Shown: piece by piece, positions 49,701 to 60,010 of the stretch
Position numbering within the stretch: position 1 is the stretch's first letter
Layout of the letters: the number at the start of each line of letters is the position of its first letter
Assembly (NCBI GenBank): GCA_964019165.1
Contig: OZ025272.1
Location: 10,135,856 to 10,199,855, forward strand
Reading direction: 5' to 3'
DNA length: 64,000 nt
Source of the DNA: Mastigias papua
Lineage: Eukaryota > Cnidaria > Scyphozoa > Rhizostomeae > Mastigiidae
Notes under the pieces: generated by a model
What the model was told of the DNA's origin: nothing
The model's input: the letters and a program-made list of their open reading frames with translations, nothing else
Database searches by the model: none
Translations under genes and position numbers: made by a program

Positions 49701-51962
49701 TCCCTTGTACTTATTTTATGTAGATTCCTTGTGTTACTCTATGAACTCCAGTGTTATGCTTAGGTAGTGTTGATCTGTTTAACGAAAAGCTTTCGGAAAC
49801 CTTAAGTTTTGAAATCGCCAAATGCTAGGAAAGTTTCAGTCCTGGGCCAAAAAAGCTGCATATGAGTTAGAGTGCACTGCGAGTAGATCTAGTTAGCTTT
49901 CTTTTTATTAATTGCTGCACTATCTCTAATGTCCACTTTATCACCATTCACTTTTCACACAAATAATGAAGATCGCAGGCCCAAAAATCTACAGAAGTTT
50001 GATTGACTAATTATCAAACAACAGAGAACGAGATCCGTACTTCTAACCGAATGTGGCAAAATAAAGCCTCAGTTCTACATGATTAATAGGATCTCTGGTG
50101 ACGTAAGACTAGGTCAATTGTTTGATCTCTACTGCACAGCGATCCTTACGTAATGTAGCTTCCATATAATTGCAAGATTCGCACAACCCTATCACAAACA
50201 TGACATGGCGGGTCTCTTATCATGTGGTTTTCATTGACAGAGTCATCTCATAAAAATTTTGGCGTTGAAATGTATAAAATGGAGGAAAACAATAATTCCT
50301 GCATTCCTAGTAACATTCTATTGACTCTGGTCAGCACTACAACTAGCTGAGACAAGTTTTGTAAATGAGGTGCTATAGGGACTTAAATCTCTAATTTCAG
50401 GCCAAAGTCTTTGTGAACTTCCGGTGAACCCACAACGAAATCTGTGATTTCGAAACGGATTTTCTGAATCTTCTGGACTCAAGTCAAATTTGGACATAAT
50501 TTGTAATTAGCAGGTTTATATCACGACTTCATTCCATGGTAACACATGCAGCTGTTGTATTTGTTAACTGTCATACATTCAAAGTTACTCTATGTTGGAC
50601 AGTCTACGTTCGGCAGCTATGATGCCCCAACACAAAACTCAGAGTTTACAACAGCTGTGATGGTTGAGATAGAACATTTTCTATCTCGATCGCTGGGATT
50701 GCTGGTGACGCAAGGAGCTATGGGAAAAGAGGAGAGGTAGCTTCTATTAAGACGCAAACATGAATGACTACAAATTTATGCAATCCATGCTTCGCCAGTG
50801 ATCCAAACGATCACATGGAAACTAGGCTTAATAAAGAAATCACAAATACCTCTATTATGTGCTTCAAGGCGATACTCAAATGTGTCATGATTGATATCAT
50901 AGTTTTCCTTAATTGGGTCAACATACTTCAAAATGGAATAATCAGCCAATAATGATGGTTTGTCTTTATTTCGCTCTCTGACCATATCAGATGTTGTCCA
51001 GGTATTTGTACTAGCAGTTACAACAAGAGTCCAACCACCGCCATCGCGAGTCATATCACAATACATTGGCATTACTGATCCGTCAGGCATTGTAATACTG
51101 TACACTCCATCTATCACAGGCTTGTTAGAGTCTTGCAGTTTCTTCATCAACAGTTTACAGGACTTGGCTTCTGCAGAATTAGGATTGTGGGTTACAACAT
51201 AACTCAAGGCATGAGTAGGTGTAGGGAGGATGATGCAAAATGGAATGGACTTATGAAATTGCTTGTTGGTAGACGAATTGGTGAAGATGCAAATAGCAAC
51301 TACCTGAACAGTAAGACGCATTAAGGATACATTGTTGAGCAACTGCATAAATGAATTACAGGACAAATGAAAAGACAGTAGTATGAAGGAAGATTAGCGG
51401 AACAAAAGTTATGAGCATTCTCTGAATGCATGAAAGGACAAACAGGCCCAAGTATTGAAATCGAAAGAAGACTAGGAAATAAAACTGTTGAGCAATATAC
51501 TTGGATATGCATCGGATTTACTGCCAAAGAAACAAGTTCATTCACAGCAAAGTTTGGAATTCATTCAACACATCGTAAAGTTTCCATAGCATTTTGTTCA
51601 AAAACCACCCCCATGTACTGACATACGAATGGCTTAGAAGGTACCTGTGCTTTCGTGTTGGCTGGATATTTAGATTCAAAATATGCGAATAAAGCTGCTT
51701 TTAGCAGGCTCTCAATAGTTTCCCACATACGAAGATTCTCCAAGCATGCATGTTTACAGTATAAACATTGAAGTAGATAAATAAAATTGAACTCTACCTA
51801 AACAAATTCCAGAGCATTCTCTCGATTCTTTCATTGGCTCTTTAGCTATTCCTCCACATCTTCGTTTTGGTTCAATACGTGTTCTGATCCTTGTAGATGT
51901 TCCTTTTCCACAATTTACTGAGCATTGAGTCCACAAGGACCACGGTGAGAGTGTATCGTCCA
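33057..51962 (-). CDS. Gene B: multi-FReD mosaic protein TSP1-FReD-FReD-FReD-TSP1-SGK-PA14 (5' partial)
   Basis: Exons (high..low): 51962..51798, 51170..50850, 49402..49205, 48230..48158, 44877..44568, 44170..43949, 43613..43504, 41916..41733, 40494..40328, 40096..39810, 36164..36000, 35693..35412, 35296..35171, 34759..34438, 33228..33057 (TGA at 33059-33057). Intron phases run 1-1-1-2-0-0-2-0-2-1-1-1-1-2 and match at every junction. All domains are extracellular recognition modules; no protease domain, signal peptide or membrane segment is seen. The 5' end is missing or lies beyond the window. Because the first FReD is a duplicate of the one in gene A, gene B may be the tail of a second ADAM-like gene or a derivative that lost its head. 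Splicing is predicted only. Confidence 0.8.
33270..33952. mobile_element. MITE with GGGGTCTG-type terminal inverted repeats and TAA target duplication
   Basis: Ends GGGGTCTGTCATTTATAACT and, inverted, GGGGTCAGTCATTTATAACT, continuing with CTGGGTA. TAA is present on both flanks (33267-33269 and 33953-33955), as for PIF/Harbinger-type elements. No coding potential. It sits in the last intron of gene B. Confidence 0.8.
35171..35693 (-). CDS. Gene B SGK module (two exons)
   Basis: Exons 35693..35412 (282 bp) and 35296..35171 (126 bp), phases 1-1-1. Reads NYCVLPKSGKCNVS, GSITHKCSGKPVCPSGGKVS, VVVSSKCP, then DRCVHPNGEWPGSNVDLVLR and SCNAKRLNILFYKT. The same two-part arrangement appears in both gene A cassettes: a DGSIxHxCSGKxVCP unit and a CVxPxGGWPxxxxxLxL unit. 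It is reminiscent of ricin-type or other beta-trefoil carbohydrate-binding repeats, but I do not assign a named family. Confidence 0.75.
35755..35945 (-). other. Conserved open stretch of unknown nature in the duplicated segment
   Basis: Minus-strand frame reading ENLRMWETNESLLKAALF, YFESKYPANTKAQVPSKPF and VCQYMGVVFEQNAM. The same stretch at 51555-51743 is almost identical, then stops where the duplication ends. No family recognised and no clear splice acceptor at its start, so a coding role is not established. It lies directly 3' of the TSP1 exon. Confidence 0.3.
36000..36164 (-). CDS. Gene B second TSP1 repeat
   Basis: 165-bp phase 1-1 exon reading LSPWSLWTQCSVNCGKG, STRIRTRIEPKRRCGG and ESRECSGIC. 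Follows FReD 3 and precedes the SGK module in phase. It lies in copy 1 of the 3.4-kb duplicated segment. Confidence 0.88.
36460..37030. repeat. GATAAT-type minisatellite, copy 1
   Basis: Imperfect 9- and 18-bp units such as GATAATGATAACGATAAT and ATTGATGGC. It is free of stops in several frames (acidic N/D/I-rich on plus, I-rich on minus); these open frames are compositional, not genes. Partner at 52240-52830. Confidence 0.9.
37330..37600 (+). pseudogene. Ty3/gypsy integrase remnant, copy 1
   Basis: Plus-strand frame with stops reads LLHARANGEA, LFMKL, NEDKLERN, ANRDTPHPNTGVS, matching the ANGEVERFM...TPHxxTGVSP segment of gypsy integrases. It ends abruptly where about 950 bp are missing relative to copy 2. 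Confidence 0.65.
37781..38780 (-). mobile_element. 5'-truncated non-LTR retrotransposon with 7-bp target duplication
   Basis: Minus-strand ORF (38777 to 38121) carries the end of a reverse transcriptase: YNFRNARDYEVHSPRTNRF, NTLFEWNLLEEEIKNSESL, LTKLRLKFSTLNEHRFRHNF and FCACGIDKEDNEHFF. The repeat AATTTCT stands at 37774-37780 and 38781-38787, and the empty site is preserved in copy 2 of the duplicated segment (54482-54495). Truncation is at the 5' side, as expected for target-primed insertion. Confidence 0.85.
39810..41916 (-). CDS. Gene B FReD 3
   Basis: Exons 41916..41733 (184 bp), 40494..40328 (167) and 40096..39810 (287), phases 2-0-2-1. Reads GVVFQNGFYIAKKSEFETV, DAGGWTLLLTSAHGKW, LPSITDDYSILHIAD, YKLDAHKFNHWGGIWEAP, KLIHQFNEWSYDASWG, RMPWLGERSG, WWGTIVSDDLQYNPAPYIYG, NPGLIWYWINEDDC. 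A complete FReD. The introns carry a (TATCA)n array and a non-LTR retrotransposon fragment. Confidence 0.92.
40631..40846. repeat. (TATCA)n microsatellite, about 43 units
   Basis: Uninterrupted pentanucleotide array in the FReD 3 intron of gene B. Overlapping open frames (SYHII repeats) are artefacts. Confidence 0.98.
40965..41580 (-). pseudogene. Non-LTR retrotransposon fragment (reverse transcriptase C-terminus)
   Basis: Minus-strand ORF reads MIWLFCNKGANKKIDRAH, RALRILHNDFGSSLQPLL, NPSIVWEFHEKK, LSFRGSFLWSTLDDNVKQ, and ends GEHCTCRICR. Upstream (41420-41580), in broken frame, is KLKFDKHEQVLCQKVNK. Typical tail of a non-LTR pol; the catalytic part is missing. In an intron of FReD 3. Confidence 0.8.
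42150..43440 (+). pseudogene. 5'-truncated non-LTR retrotransposon
   Basis: Plus strand. Degenerate reverse transcriptase boxes: GVFQGSVISPV (42411-42443, usual PQG altered) and FADDTYL (about 42500-42520), then a clean 263-codon frame from 42564 with WKTHIYSIAKHASQKLGFL, YFSPSQLLTIYKSQIRPSLE, YCSRVWGGAP and a normal stop, and an A-rich tail at 43431-43445. In the intron between FReD 2 and FReD 3, antisense to gene B. Confidence 0.85.
43504..44877 (-). CDS. Gene B FReD 2
   Basis: Exons 44877..44568 (310 bp), 44170..43949 (222) and 43613..43504 (110), phases 2-0-0-2. The first exon ends FReD 1 (WYWMREGKYKRP) and starts FReD 2 without an intron between: SGLYQIQTSKG, FGGGWTMVLN, SEDYSILSYAKG. 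Then QRWGGIFEARI, LLKKFDNWNESDSN, and VRMWIREIS. It is the most diverged of the three domains: it has GIFEAR in place of GIWxAP and its last exon lacks the usual PEYIWYW motif. Confidence 0.85.
46121..46312 (-). pseudogene. Retroelement remnant (reverse-transcriptase-associated C-terminal segment)
   Basis: Minus-strand stretch reading LRLWLNMPSNLQVGIITG, AIRPDIILVERKND and EALTVSHESIAKS. The RPD..LV....... E.TV..E pattern is seen in C-terminal parts of some retroelement polyproteins. Short and isolated. Confidence 0.4.
46545..47167. mobile_element. MITE with GGGCTGA...GAGTTTTCAGCCCGGG ends
   Basis: Left end GGGGCTGATTATGTGAGAGT followed by TTTCAGCCCGGGC; the inverted right end reads GGGCTTGCCGAATATATGAG then AGTTTTCAGCCCGG. 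Inner copies of the same end occur near 47060-47095. Rich in AGCCCGGGCT palindromes. No coding potential. In the intron between FReD 1 and FReD 2 of gene B. Confidence 0.65.
48158..51170 (-). CDS. Gene B FReD 1
   Basis: Exons 51170..50850 (321 bp), 49402..49205 (198) and 48230..48158 (73), completed by the first residues of exon 44877..44568. Reads SCKLLMKKLQDSNKP, DGGGWTLVV, NRGRWGGIWAAP, KFDNWTLGSDAIANRM, YFTAPWISG, PEYIW then YWMREG. Exon lengths and most intron sequence match gene A positions 270-2607. The upper copy carries its own later insertions: an inverted PLE terminal-repeat pair at 48284-48660 and about 650 bp of unassigned sequence at about 50105-50760. Confidence 0.9.
48313..48357 (-). 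ncRNA. Hammerhead ribozyme motif, left arm
   Basis: Minus strand: CATACT, core CTGACGA, GTGTCGGAC, then GAGAAA (two extra bases relative to GAAA), AAGCTTTTC, AGTATA. Core is consensus (CUGANGA), but stem I has one mismatch and the GAAA box is disturbed. Confidence 0.45.
48561..48630 (+). ncRNA. Hammerhead ribozyme motif with duplicated core, right arm
   Basis: Plus strand: TATACT, core CTGACGA, GTGTCGACC, GAAA, then a second copy of the core unit (CTGATGA, GTGTCGACC, GAAA), then CAAGCTTTTC and AGTATG, which pairs with TATACT/CATACT. A 27-bp internal duplication has doubled the catalytic core. Stem I and the UC cleavage position are preserved. Confidence 0.5.
51798..51962 (-). CDS. Gene B first visible exon: TSP1 repeat
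   Basis: 165-bp exon, phase 1 to 1, reading LSPWSLWTQCSVNCGKG, TSTRIRTRI, RCGGIAKEPMKESRECSGIC. All TSP1 hallmarks are present. It differs in two bases of protein meaning from the exon at 36000-36164 and both lie in copies of the same 3.4-kb segment. Whether this copy is spliced into gene B is inferred from phase and orientation. Confidence 0.7.
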
Positions 51963-52239
51963 CTGTTTGCAAGCAAGGCAAGTGCCACTTTAGTAAGTAT
52001 CATTATTGTTGGTGATAAAAATCGGTACAAAAAACTATAGGTATGATATGAAAAACAAAGAACACACTGCATTCAAAAAAGTTCCGAAATTTCATCTATG
52101 AAAGTATGTGTCAAGATTTAAAAATAAATGAAAATCCGTGTTTCTACAACGAGAATAGTGGAATTCCTTTTAAATTATTTATTCCTTTAACGTAACTAGC
52201 AATTGAGAGTTATAGTATTGATGACATTGATGACACGAT

Positions 52240-52830
52240 GAGGTTGTTGATGATGACGATAACATTAATATTGATGCGATAATAATGAAGAAAATATTGA
52301 TGGTGATAATGATGGAGCAAATATTGATGGCGATGATGATAAAGATAATATTGAGTTGATAATGATGAAGTATAATGTTGATAGCGATAATGATAACGAT
52401 AATATTGATGGTGATAATAATAATGATAACATTGATGTTAATAATGTTCAGGATAATGTTGATAGCGATGATGATCAAGATAATGTTGATGGCGATTATG
52501 ATAAGGATAATATTGATCGCCATAATGATTCCAATAACATGTATGGTGACATTGACATCGATAATAAGGATATTGATAATGATGATATTGATGGTGATAT
52601 TGATTACGATGATAATATTGATAGTGATAACGAAAATATTGATGGGAATAATAACCACAACGACTTTGATGGCGATAATGACAAGGATATTTTGTATAGT
52701 GATAATGATAACGATATCATTTATGGTGATCATGTTCAGGATGATATTGATTGTGATAATGATAACGATAACGCTTATAAGCAGTATGATCGTGAAAATG
52801 CTGAGGATGATGACAGTAATAAGAAAGGTT
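52240..52830. repeat. GATAAT-type minisatellite, copy 2
   Basis: Same array as 36460-37030, with slightly different unit numbers. Several frames lack stops by composition alone. Confidence 0.9.
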
Positions 52831-53094
52831 CGACGAACCCATATGAGAGTTGGTCTTCCACTTTCATATTTTGAGAAAGTAGGGATATGAATTAAATTAT
52901 ATTCTCATTGAATTTTAATGTGACATAATCAACGGAAAGTCAAATGTTAGTCTAATACCAAACAAGACAGGTATACAGGACTTATAAAGTCAGTGTCATT
53001 TAACAAAGCAGCTTGTGTGGTATAGGAAAAAGAGGTGTTTGATTCATTTGTAGGTCTTTACAAGTTAGTACTTTAGAAAGAGTAGTTTAATGCA

Positions 53095-53690
53095 AAAATT
53101 CAAACGCTTACGATTTAATTCAAAACAATTGGAACAATTCGCTGGAAATGAAGAATCCATGAATCACTGCGTAACACTTCTACACGCAAGAGCCAACGGA
53201 GAAGCTTAGTTATTCATGAAACTTTAGAAACAAAAGAGAACAGATTACTCATCTTCAAAATGAAGACAAGTTGGAGAGAAATATGACAATATAAGAAGTG
53301 GTCATGGCTAATCGTGACATACCATACCCACCTACTGGCGTATCACCTTATCAAGCAATGAATGGGAGAGCAGCACATACAAAACGAACTATATGCTATC
53401 TATCAAAGAAGTACCAACCAAACTGGATCAGCTAATGAACAAACGTAATGATCAGCATAAAGCAGAAGTGAGCAGAAGAACTGCAACAAAAGAACATAGT
53501 TTTATCCAAGGCGACTGAGTATGATTGAAACAGAGAAAGATCAACAGACGGACAGCACCATTTGAACCAAAATTTTACAGGGTGGTTAAGGTGACGGGTT
53601 CAATGGTTACAGCAATAAGTATACAGGACGGAAGAGAGATATCAAGAGATGCAAGTCATTTTAACCTCCAAGCTCTGTTATGCAAAGTAA
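53095..53690 (+). pseudogene. Ty3/gypsy integrase remnant, copy 2
   Basis: Same start as copy 1, then PPTGVSPYQAMNGRAAHTKR, EHSFIQGD, LKQRKINRRTAPFEPKFYRV, TGSMVTAISIQDG and ISRDASHFN. This is the C-terminal part of a gypsy integrase (TPHPxTGVSPxxxMxGR; LKQ.K.NK..TPF.P..Y.V). Several in-frame stops make it dead. No LTRs seen. Confidence 0.75.
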
Positions 53691-55320
53691 TACAGATAGC
53701 TATACAGAAGATAAAGATTGGATAGAAGAGTTATTGCAAAAATTCCGTTAAAGAGGAAGCCAAGCTTAAGGAACGAATTAATGACAACACCTAAAGCAAT
53801 AAACAAAGTTGCCACGCAGAGACACCAGTAATCGTAAGCAAGAATATGCAACGAAGATGCCTGAGAAAAAGAGGAAATACACCAAGTTATTTTCAACCAA
53901 AGATGGGTTAGAAGAAGAAGGAGGAGAAGGCAGTATTGATATGCTACTCATGTCATTGCCGAAAAATACGTTGTGGCAACAATAAGAAAGAAAAGGAGAT
54001 TCTATATCAACTTCGTTACTAGTCCTCCTCATCCGTAACATTACATTATGTTATATTCATTCCTTGTGTATGTTCGAATAATGGATGACATTTAACAGTG
54101 AGTTTTCTTACTGTGCATTCTTGGGCTAAGTCTACAAGTTACAACACAGTGTTCATAGGAAAACTGATAGAAGAGAACTGACAATGAAATAGTATACAAC
54201 GAGCTCTTCTAGCTTTTTGGAAAGATTAAGGTCACCCTTAGAAGTAATTGTAAACAGTATTAGTGTGTACACACGGGGACTAGCACAAACAGTGTGCTAT
54301 CAACAACGAGTGAACTAAAACAAGATCTACAAAAATAAGTAGGCCAACAATGAGCATGAAATTCTATGGGCTATGCTTGATAGTTTTGAAAGCCAATGAC
54401 CTTCAAATAGGACCAAATAGAATAGTAGAGGAAACAAATTGCTACATGAATGGCTTGGAAGAAAACATTGTAAGATACTTCTGGTTAATTTCTCAGACCC
54501 TAGATATCAAAAGAATCAAGTATCATATAAAAAGATAGCTACAATGTCAACAGGAGCACCTGGACAGAGGTACATGAGAGGACAGTGAACAGAGGGGGAA
54601 AATATACCCCTTTCTTTATGATGACATATGTTAAAGATCTCTTCTTTTTAAAGATCACAGAGCCCCAAGAAAGATCTATATCGTACCACTTTTGCCAATG
54701 ACCGAAAAAACTATGTAATGAGTGGAAATCAAATCAGTTGCCAAGGACTTTTCAGATAGGACAGAAATCAGGAGTCCTAAATTATGAAAAAAACGAAAAA
54801 TATCTATATACTTAATTGTTAGTTTCCTTCGAAACTTGAATGTACTCTGCAAACATTGACAGTTATGTTTACTTAACTGCTCTTTCTGAACAACGGGAAA
54901 CATGCCCCCATGTCCTGCAGGTAATGCACTTGACCACTAAAGCTTGGCACTCACTGAGAGTTAAAGTGCATTTAAGTGCTCGCGCCCTTCGAGAGTTTAA
55001 ATGTGGGATTTAAACCCGGAGACGTATTCACTAGTAGAATTTTTAAACGCTCGAGTTTAACTGAGAACAGTCATGAGTACGGTTTTGAATACCTGATGTC
55101 TAGAAGAAGAGAGAAGAGGTTGAATCATAGAGAGAGAAGTATCGGGAGTAGATTTTTCACTATTTACGATTGACCCCAGACCGCTTTAGACATCTTTCAA
55201 GTTTGGTGCGTCCTAGAATTGAAAAACATGATACAATGTTTAGAAGATCCATTCCTAGGACCAGTTGAAAGACCGGAGTCGTTATCATATTCATTTTGCA
55301 TTGGCAGTGCAACTAATTCA

Positions 55321-55800
55321 GTTACCTTGGGAGTTTAATTACATCAGGCGGTAAAAGTGACAGTGATATACAGAAGAGAATCGGAATGTCAAAAGCTATT
55401 TTCCAGAAAATGGGGAAGATACTAAAAAATAGACAAATATCATTGAAAGCAAAATTAAGAGTATTAAATTGCTATATAGTTTCTACCCTCACATATGGCA
55501 GTGAATGTTGGACAATATCCAAAAGTATGGAAAAGAGATTACAATCAGTGGAAATGTGGTTTTACAGAAGAATGCTCCGAATATCTTGGACAGATCACAT
55601 GTCAAATGAGGAAGTACTGGCTAGGATGGGAACAAGAAGGAAGCTTGTTAAAACGATCAGGAAGAGGCAACTGCAGTTGTTAGGGCATGTTTTAAGGAAA
55701 GAAGAACTGGAAGACGTGGCAATAACTGGAAAAATTGAAGGGAACAGAGCTAGAGGAAGGCAGAGACTCACTTTCATCTCAAGTCTGAGCCATTTGATGA
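55321..55800 (+). pseudogene. Non-LTR retrotransposon fragment (reverse transcriptase C-terminal part)
   Basis: Plus strand from YLGSLITSGGKSDSDIQ (with one frame break near 55340) through SLKAKLRVLNCYIVSTLTYG, SECWTISKSMEKRLQ, FYRRMLRISWTDHMSN, RQLQLLGHVLRKEELE and GKIEGNRARGRQR. This is the standard tail of an endonuclease-reverse transcriptase type non-LTR element. The GA microsatellite begins about 20 bp after it. Confidence 0.8.
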
Positions 55801-55815
55801 AGATCAGCAAACAAC

Positions 55816-56094
<279 letters not shown>

Positions 56095-56103
56095 AATATT
56101 TGA

Positions 56104-56334
56104 TGGGACATTTGCAACACAAAATAGGGGACATATGCAACATTTCTGGGACATTTGCAACCATAGGGGACATTTGCAACACTAAATAGGGGACATCTGC
56201 AACACTGCTGGGACATTTGCAACACCGCATAGGGGACATTTGCAACACTGATGGGACATCTGCAACATTTCGGGGACATTTGCAACACTTCTGGGACAAC
56301 TGCAACAACGGGACAAAAGCAACTCATGGCGTCA
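56104..56334. repeat. Minisatellite of about 18-20 bp units (GGGGACATTTGCAACACT)
   Basis: About twelve imperfect units alternating between GGGACATTTGCAACA and GGGGACATCTGCAACACT with short spacers. Directly abuts the GA array. Confidence 0.9.
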
Positions 56335-56399
56335 ACCTTAATCACAGCTTTGGCAATGTCGTCTGCAACAAGTGAGTTCTGTAGCTGAAACTACTTATT

Positions 56400-59300
56400 T
56401 TCCTGCATAAATGTTACATATTCTTTTATTAAGGATGAAGAACTCTACATAATGCTACACGAGCAGTTCATGTGCATTGAAAGCGGTTAGAAGGCAATGT
56501 TATAGTCTATTCTGCGACATCGGGTTATTGGCCTAAGTGTAATGTAATCATAAAAACTCACAAAACAGTTCATTTTTCAATGGATCAGTTGAGGATATCG
56601 ACCATATATACGAATCAAGCTGACTTTGGATTATGACTGATTGTTGCCTTAACTGGGAAAGTAATTATATTTCTATCCACGGAAGATTTCCTTTGCAGAC
56701 GGCTTCGAAATTGGTTGAAGTAATTCGTATAGAGCCAAGCGTCAACTACTGGTGCTAAGTATAAGCTCTTGTGCCACGAAAAAGTTTAAATGTATTTCAA
56801 TAGGTTCAGTGCAATATTGGTAGGGAAGTAGCAAATTGATCCTTTGTATGGGGTGAAACAAAGTAGCTTATGAATCTACACACCACGAGCTATCCGAATG
56901 ATCTATAATCTATGGGGTAGACTCTCTATGTCATTGAGAGGTACATATCTGCATTAGCCCCTGGATTTGGTCGACCCTCTCTTCAGGTTTTGATCATTGC
57001 ATGGTTTATGAATCTATTACTCCTCAGCATCAAAAGGAGTTTGTATGATATTATCCAGACAGCATAGAGGAAGGTTAAGAATCTTACTCATAGTAGGCCT
57101 AAATTGCCATTCATGTACTACGTTTTTGCTGGACAATTATCAATATTGTCTGTAATGTTGTTACTACAAACTTGGGACCTGTTTTACAATCACATTTGTC
57201 AAGAGAATGTATATGCTATGTGTGCATGGACTGCTTGCCATTGTCTTAGTAAAATATTGAATGATGACATTTTTCTACAATATTGAATGATCAGATGATA
57301 GTAGGATGAATTCATCTTATCAGTATCATACAAAGGCAAATTTGCAGCCAAAGAGCATGAGGTCTAAGCAAACAGTTTTCAACCATGACATTGTCCATGG
57401 AGATTTGTGCTAAATTCATGTAACAAGCTCTGCATAGACAATGCCATGTTTCAGTTTATCCTTCCATTGAAATTAGATTTTAATAGTCAGACATTTAAGT
57501 GTGAGTATCATAAGGCTATCATTAAAGTTTTGATTCCTTTAGATAATTTGCTACTATAATAAATTTAGCAATATTTGTACATTTTGCTCCACCTACTCAA
57601 AGATTCTCAGTTATAATTATTTTTTATTGTTTCAGTGCAGTTGTTTTGCATGCTGAAGTTTTCTCATCTTATTAGAATGCACTTTATGTTGAATTGGTAA
57701 TACCAGAATCATTACAAGCTATCCGAATATAGTAACTATCTCCATATAAACCCAAGTATCAATTCCTATGAAAGACATTTTTGTCATCTAAACAGACACT
57801 TAACCATCATTCAACAGATATACACTAATTAAAAATGGAATGAACATGAACGCATCATAAGCAATGAGCTGAATATAAGTTTCATGACTGCTGTAAAATA
57901 CATTTCTTTATTTAAAATAGAGTATGAATAAAATCAGAAATGTATACTACTCTGGTATTCCTTGTTAAGAAACACTCTAAGATGGTAATGAGAGCTGGAC
58001 TTATAGAGTGAGGAAAATGCTAAACATCCTGTGAAAAATGATTTGTTATTAAATGGAATGTGGTCTAACACCACAGTGCACCCAACACTTATACAATAGC
58101 TTATCTAGTTCTGGCACAGTGTGCACAGAGGTGGGAACAGGCAAAATGTCATGTGCGCCTTAAAGTTTTTCATAGTATTAGTTAACAGTAAGTTAAATTT
58201 CAAATAGAAAAACAAAAGACATTAAATTTCTAGCATAATTTTGAGTAATTTGTTAATATTTTGACATTACAGAAAGCAAGTTGCATGCTGCAATCTTGAT
58301 TGGAGTGTGTGTTTCATAAGCAGAATTTTTGCCAACTTAAAGGGAAACCTCCCAAAAGCCAAGAACTCCTTATTTGCAGTCTCTTTACATGCTTTATAGG
58401 CTTTTCAATACTGAAAATCAACTTATTAGTTGAAATATAATTAAAAGATAAATATTTTGGACTAAGTAATTTTTACTTTCATTTTCCTGAGTAAACAATA
58501 GGCAAGAAATATCTATTTTGTACAAAAATTGGGTGATGTTTGGTATGACATAAACATATCTGTAAGACACTAAGCCTGAAATGGTAATGTGTATACTTTT
58601 GAAATCCATAATGTAAGTGTTATATAATGCAAGTAACAGATTTACATCAGGCATTAGATTTTTGCAAAATAATTTACCCAGAATTATTTGATGGTTGCAT
58701 GCAGAATTTCAAAATATTTAATCTACTACAAAAGTTTCACATTGGCCTTGTTGAATACACTGATTGGTTGATATTTTAATGATAAGTAAAAGTATGTGAG
58801 TTTCACTCCTAAAAGTTTATCTTTAACTGTTTGATTTCATTTGATGTTGTACCACAGTACTTAAAAGGATTTGGTTTTGTACAATTAGCAAACATCAGTG
58901 ATTTGGGCCTGGCCTCAAGACTTCATAGATTGGCTAGGACCTTCTGGGTAGGGTCACAAATTCTAGAATGAAGTATCTTTTTTCAAAAAGTAGTATTCCA
59001 TAGCACTATTTGACCTTTTTATCTCGTATATTTGACCTCAACTAATGTATTGCCCCTATTTTCACAAATTGGCAATCTGAGCCCATTGTACCTGGTATAT
59101 TACCTATGACTACAGCCATATACATTGATAGTCATCCAATGCTCCAGTACAAGTTTGAATTATGTTTTTGGTGAGTTTGGGTTATGTCATCACCTATCAA
59201 ACATCGTTAAAACTAATGAAGCATCTTCAGTTTGTTCTCACTACAGCAGAATAGACACTTCCATCAACATTGCCTAAAAGTTTTTCTTATTGCAAACTCT

Positions 59301-60000
59301 CAAATCACACCAAACCCTTTATGTTTGCATTTGTACTCATAGCTGGTTATACACATATAATATGTTATATTTTACCATTTCATTATATCACTGATACATT
59401 CAGATGTATTATTTGTATACTAAGCCTTTCCTTCTTGTTTAAAATTTGACTTATCAATAAAGACAATCCTTACTAAGTCAGTGTTTAATGCATTCTATAA
59501 GCAGCTCATATTTTATATATTTTATTTACTATGGTGCTATGTTGGGGAACTGAGATCAACAGAATATACAGCATTATTCCCTAACTGATTGTGTGGCCAA
59601 TTAGTCAGTAAATTACATACAAGTTCCTGCATGATTGCAATGCAGTGATGGCTAATAATCATCATATCCTGTTTTTTGTTCTAAAACTGACATTAATAAA
59701 TACACCAGGCTGCTGTCACGTTAGGATTCCTAATGTTTGCTTGACCAAGCCCTATCGATTTCCTTTTGTTCAAGGATTATTTAAAGGTGAAAATCTATTG
59801 AAATTCTAAGTGCCCTATTCAGACTTTAATTGGACAGAGTACCATATCTTTTTAAAATGCAAGGAAATCCTAAAATTTAATGCAGATCCAAGTCGATCTA
59901 TTGTACAATATCTGCAAAGATGTAGCAATAGAAGGACAGTTTCATTTTAGAGACTTCCCCTTTTTATCTTTCTCTTTACTAGAGAATTCACTAACAATTC
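56400..60000. other. AT-rich intergenic DNA, nothing recognised
   Basis: No domain-bearing frame, splice-consistent exon series, inverted repeat or array found on either strand. Confidence 0.5.
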
Positions 60001-60010
60001 TAAGTGGGCG

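Larger units (their letters stand above)
51555..54942. repeat. 3.4-kb duplicated segment, copy 2
   Basis: Partner of 35755-39232 with the same order: open stretch, TSP1 exon, minisatellite, gypsy integrase remnant, tail. It retains the longer gypsy portion and the empty site (GGTTAATTTCTCAGACC near 54482) of the retrotransposon inserted in copy 1. Its left edge cuts directly into the remains of the ancestral TSP1 exon. Confidence 0.85.
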
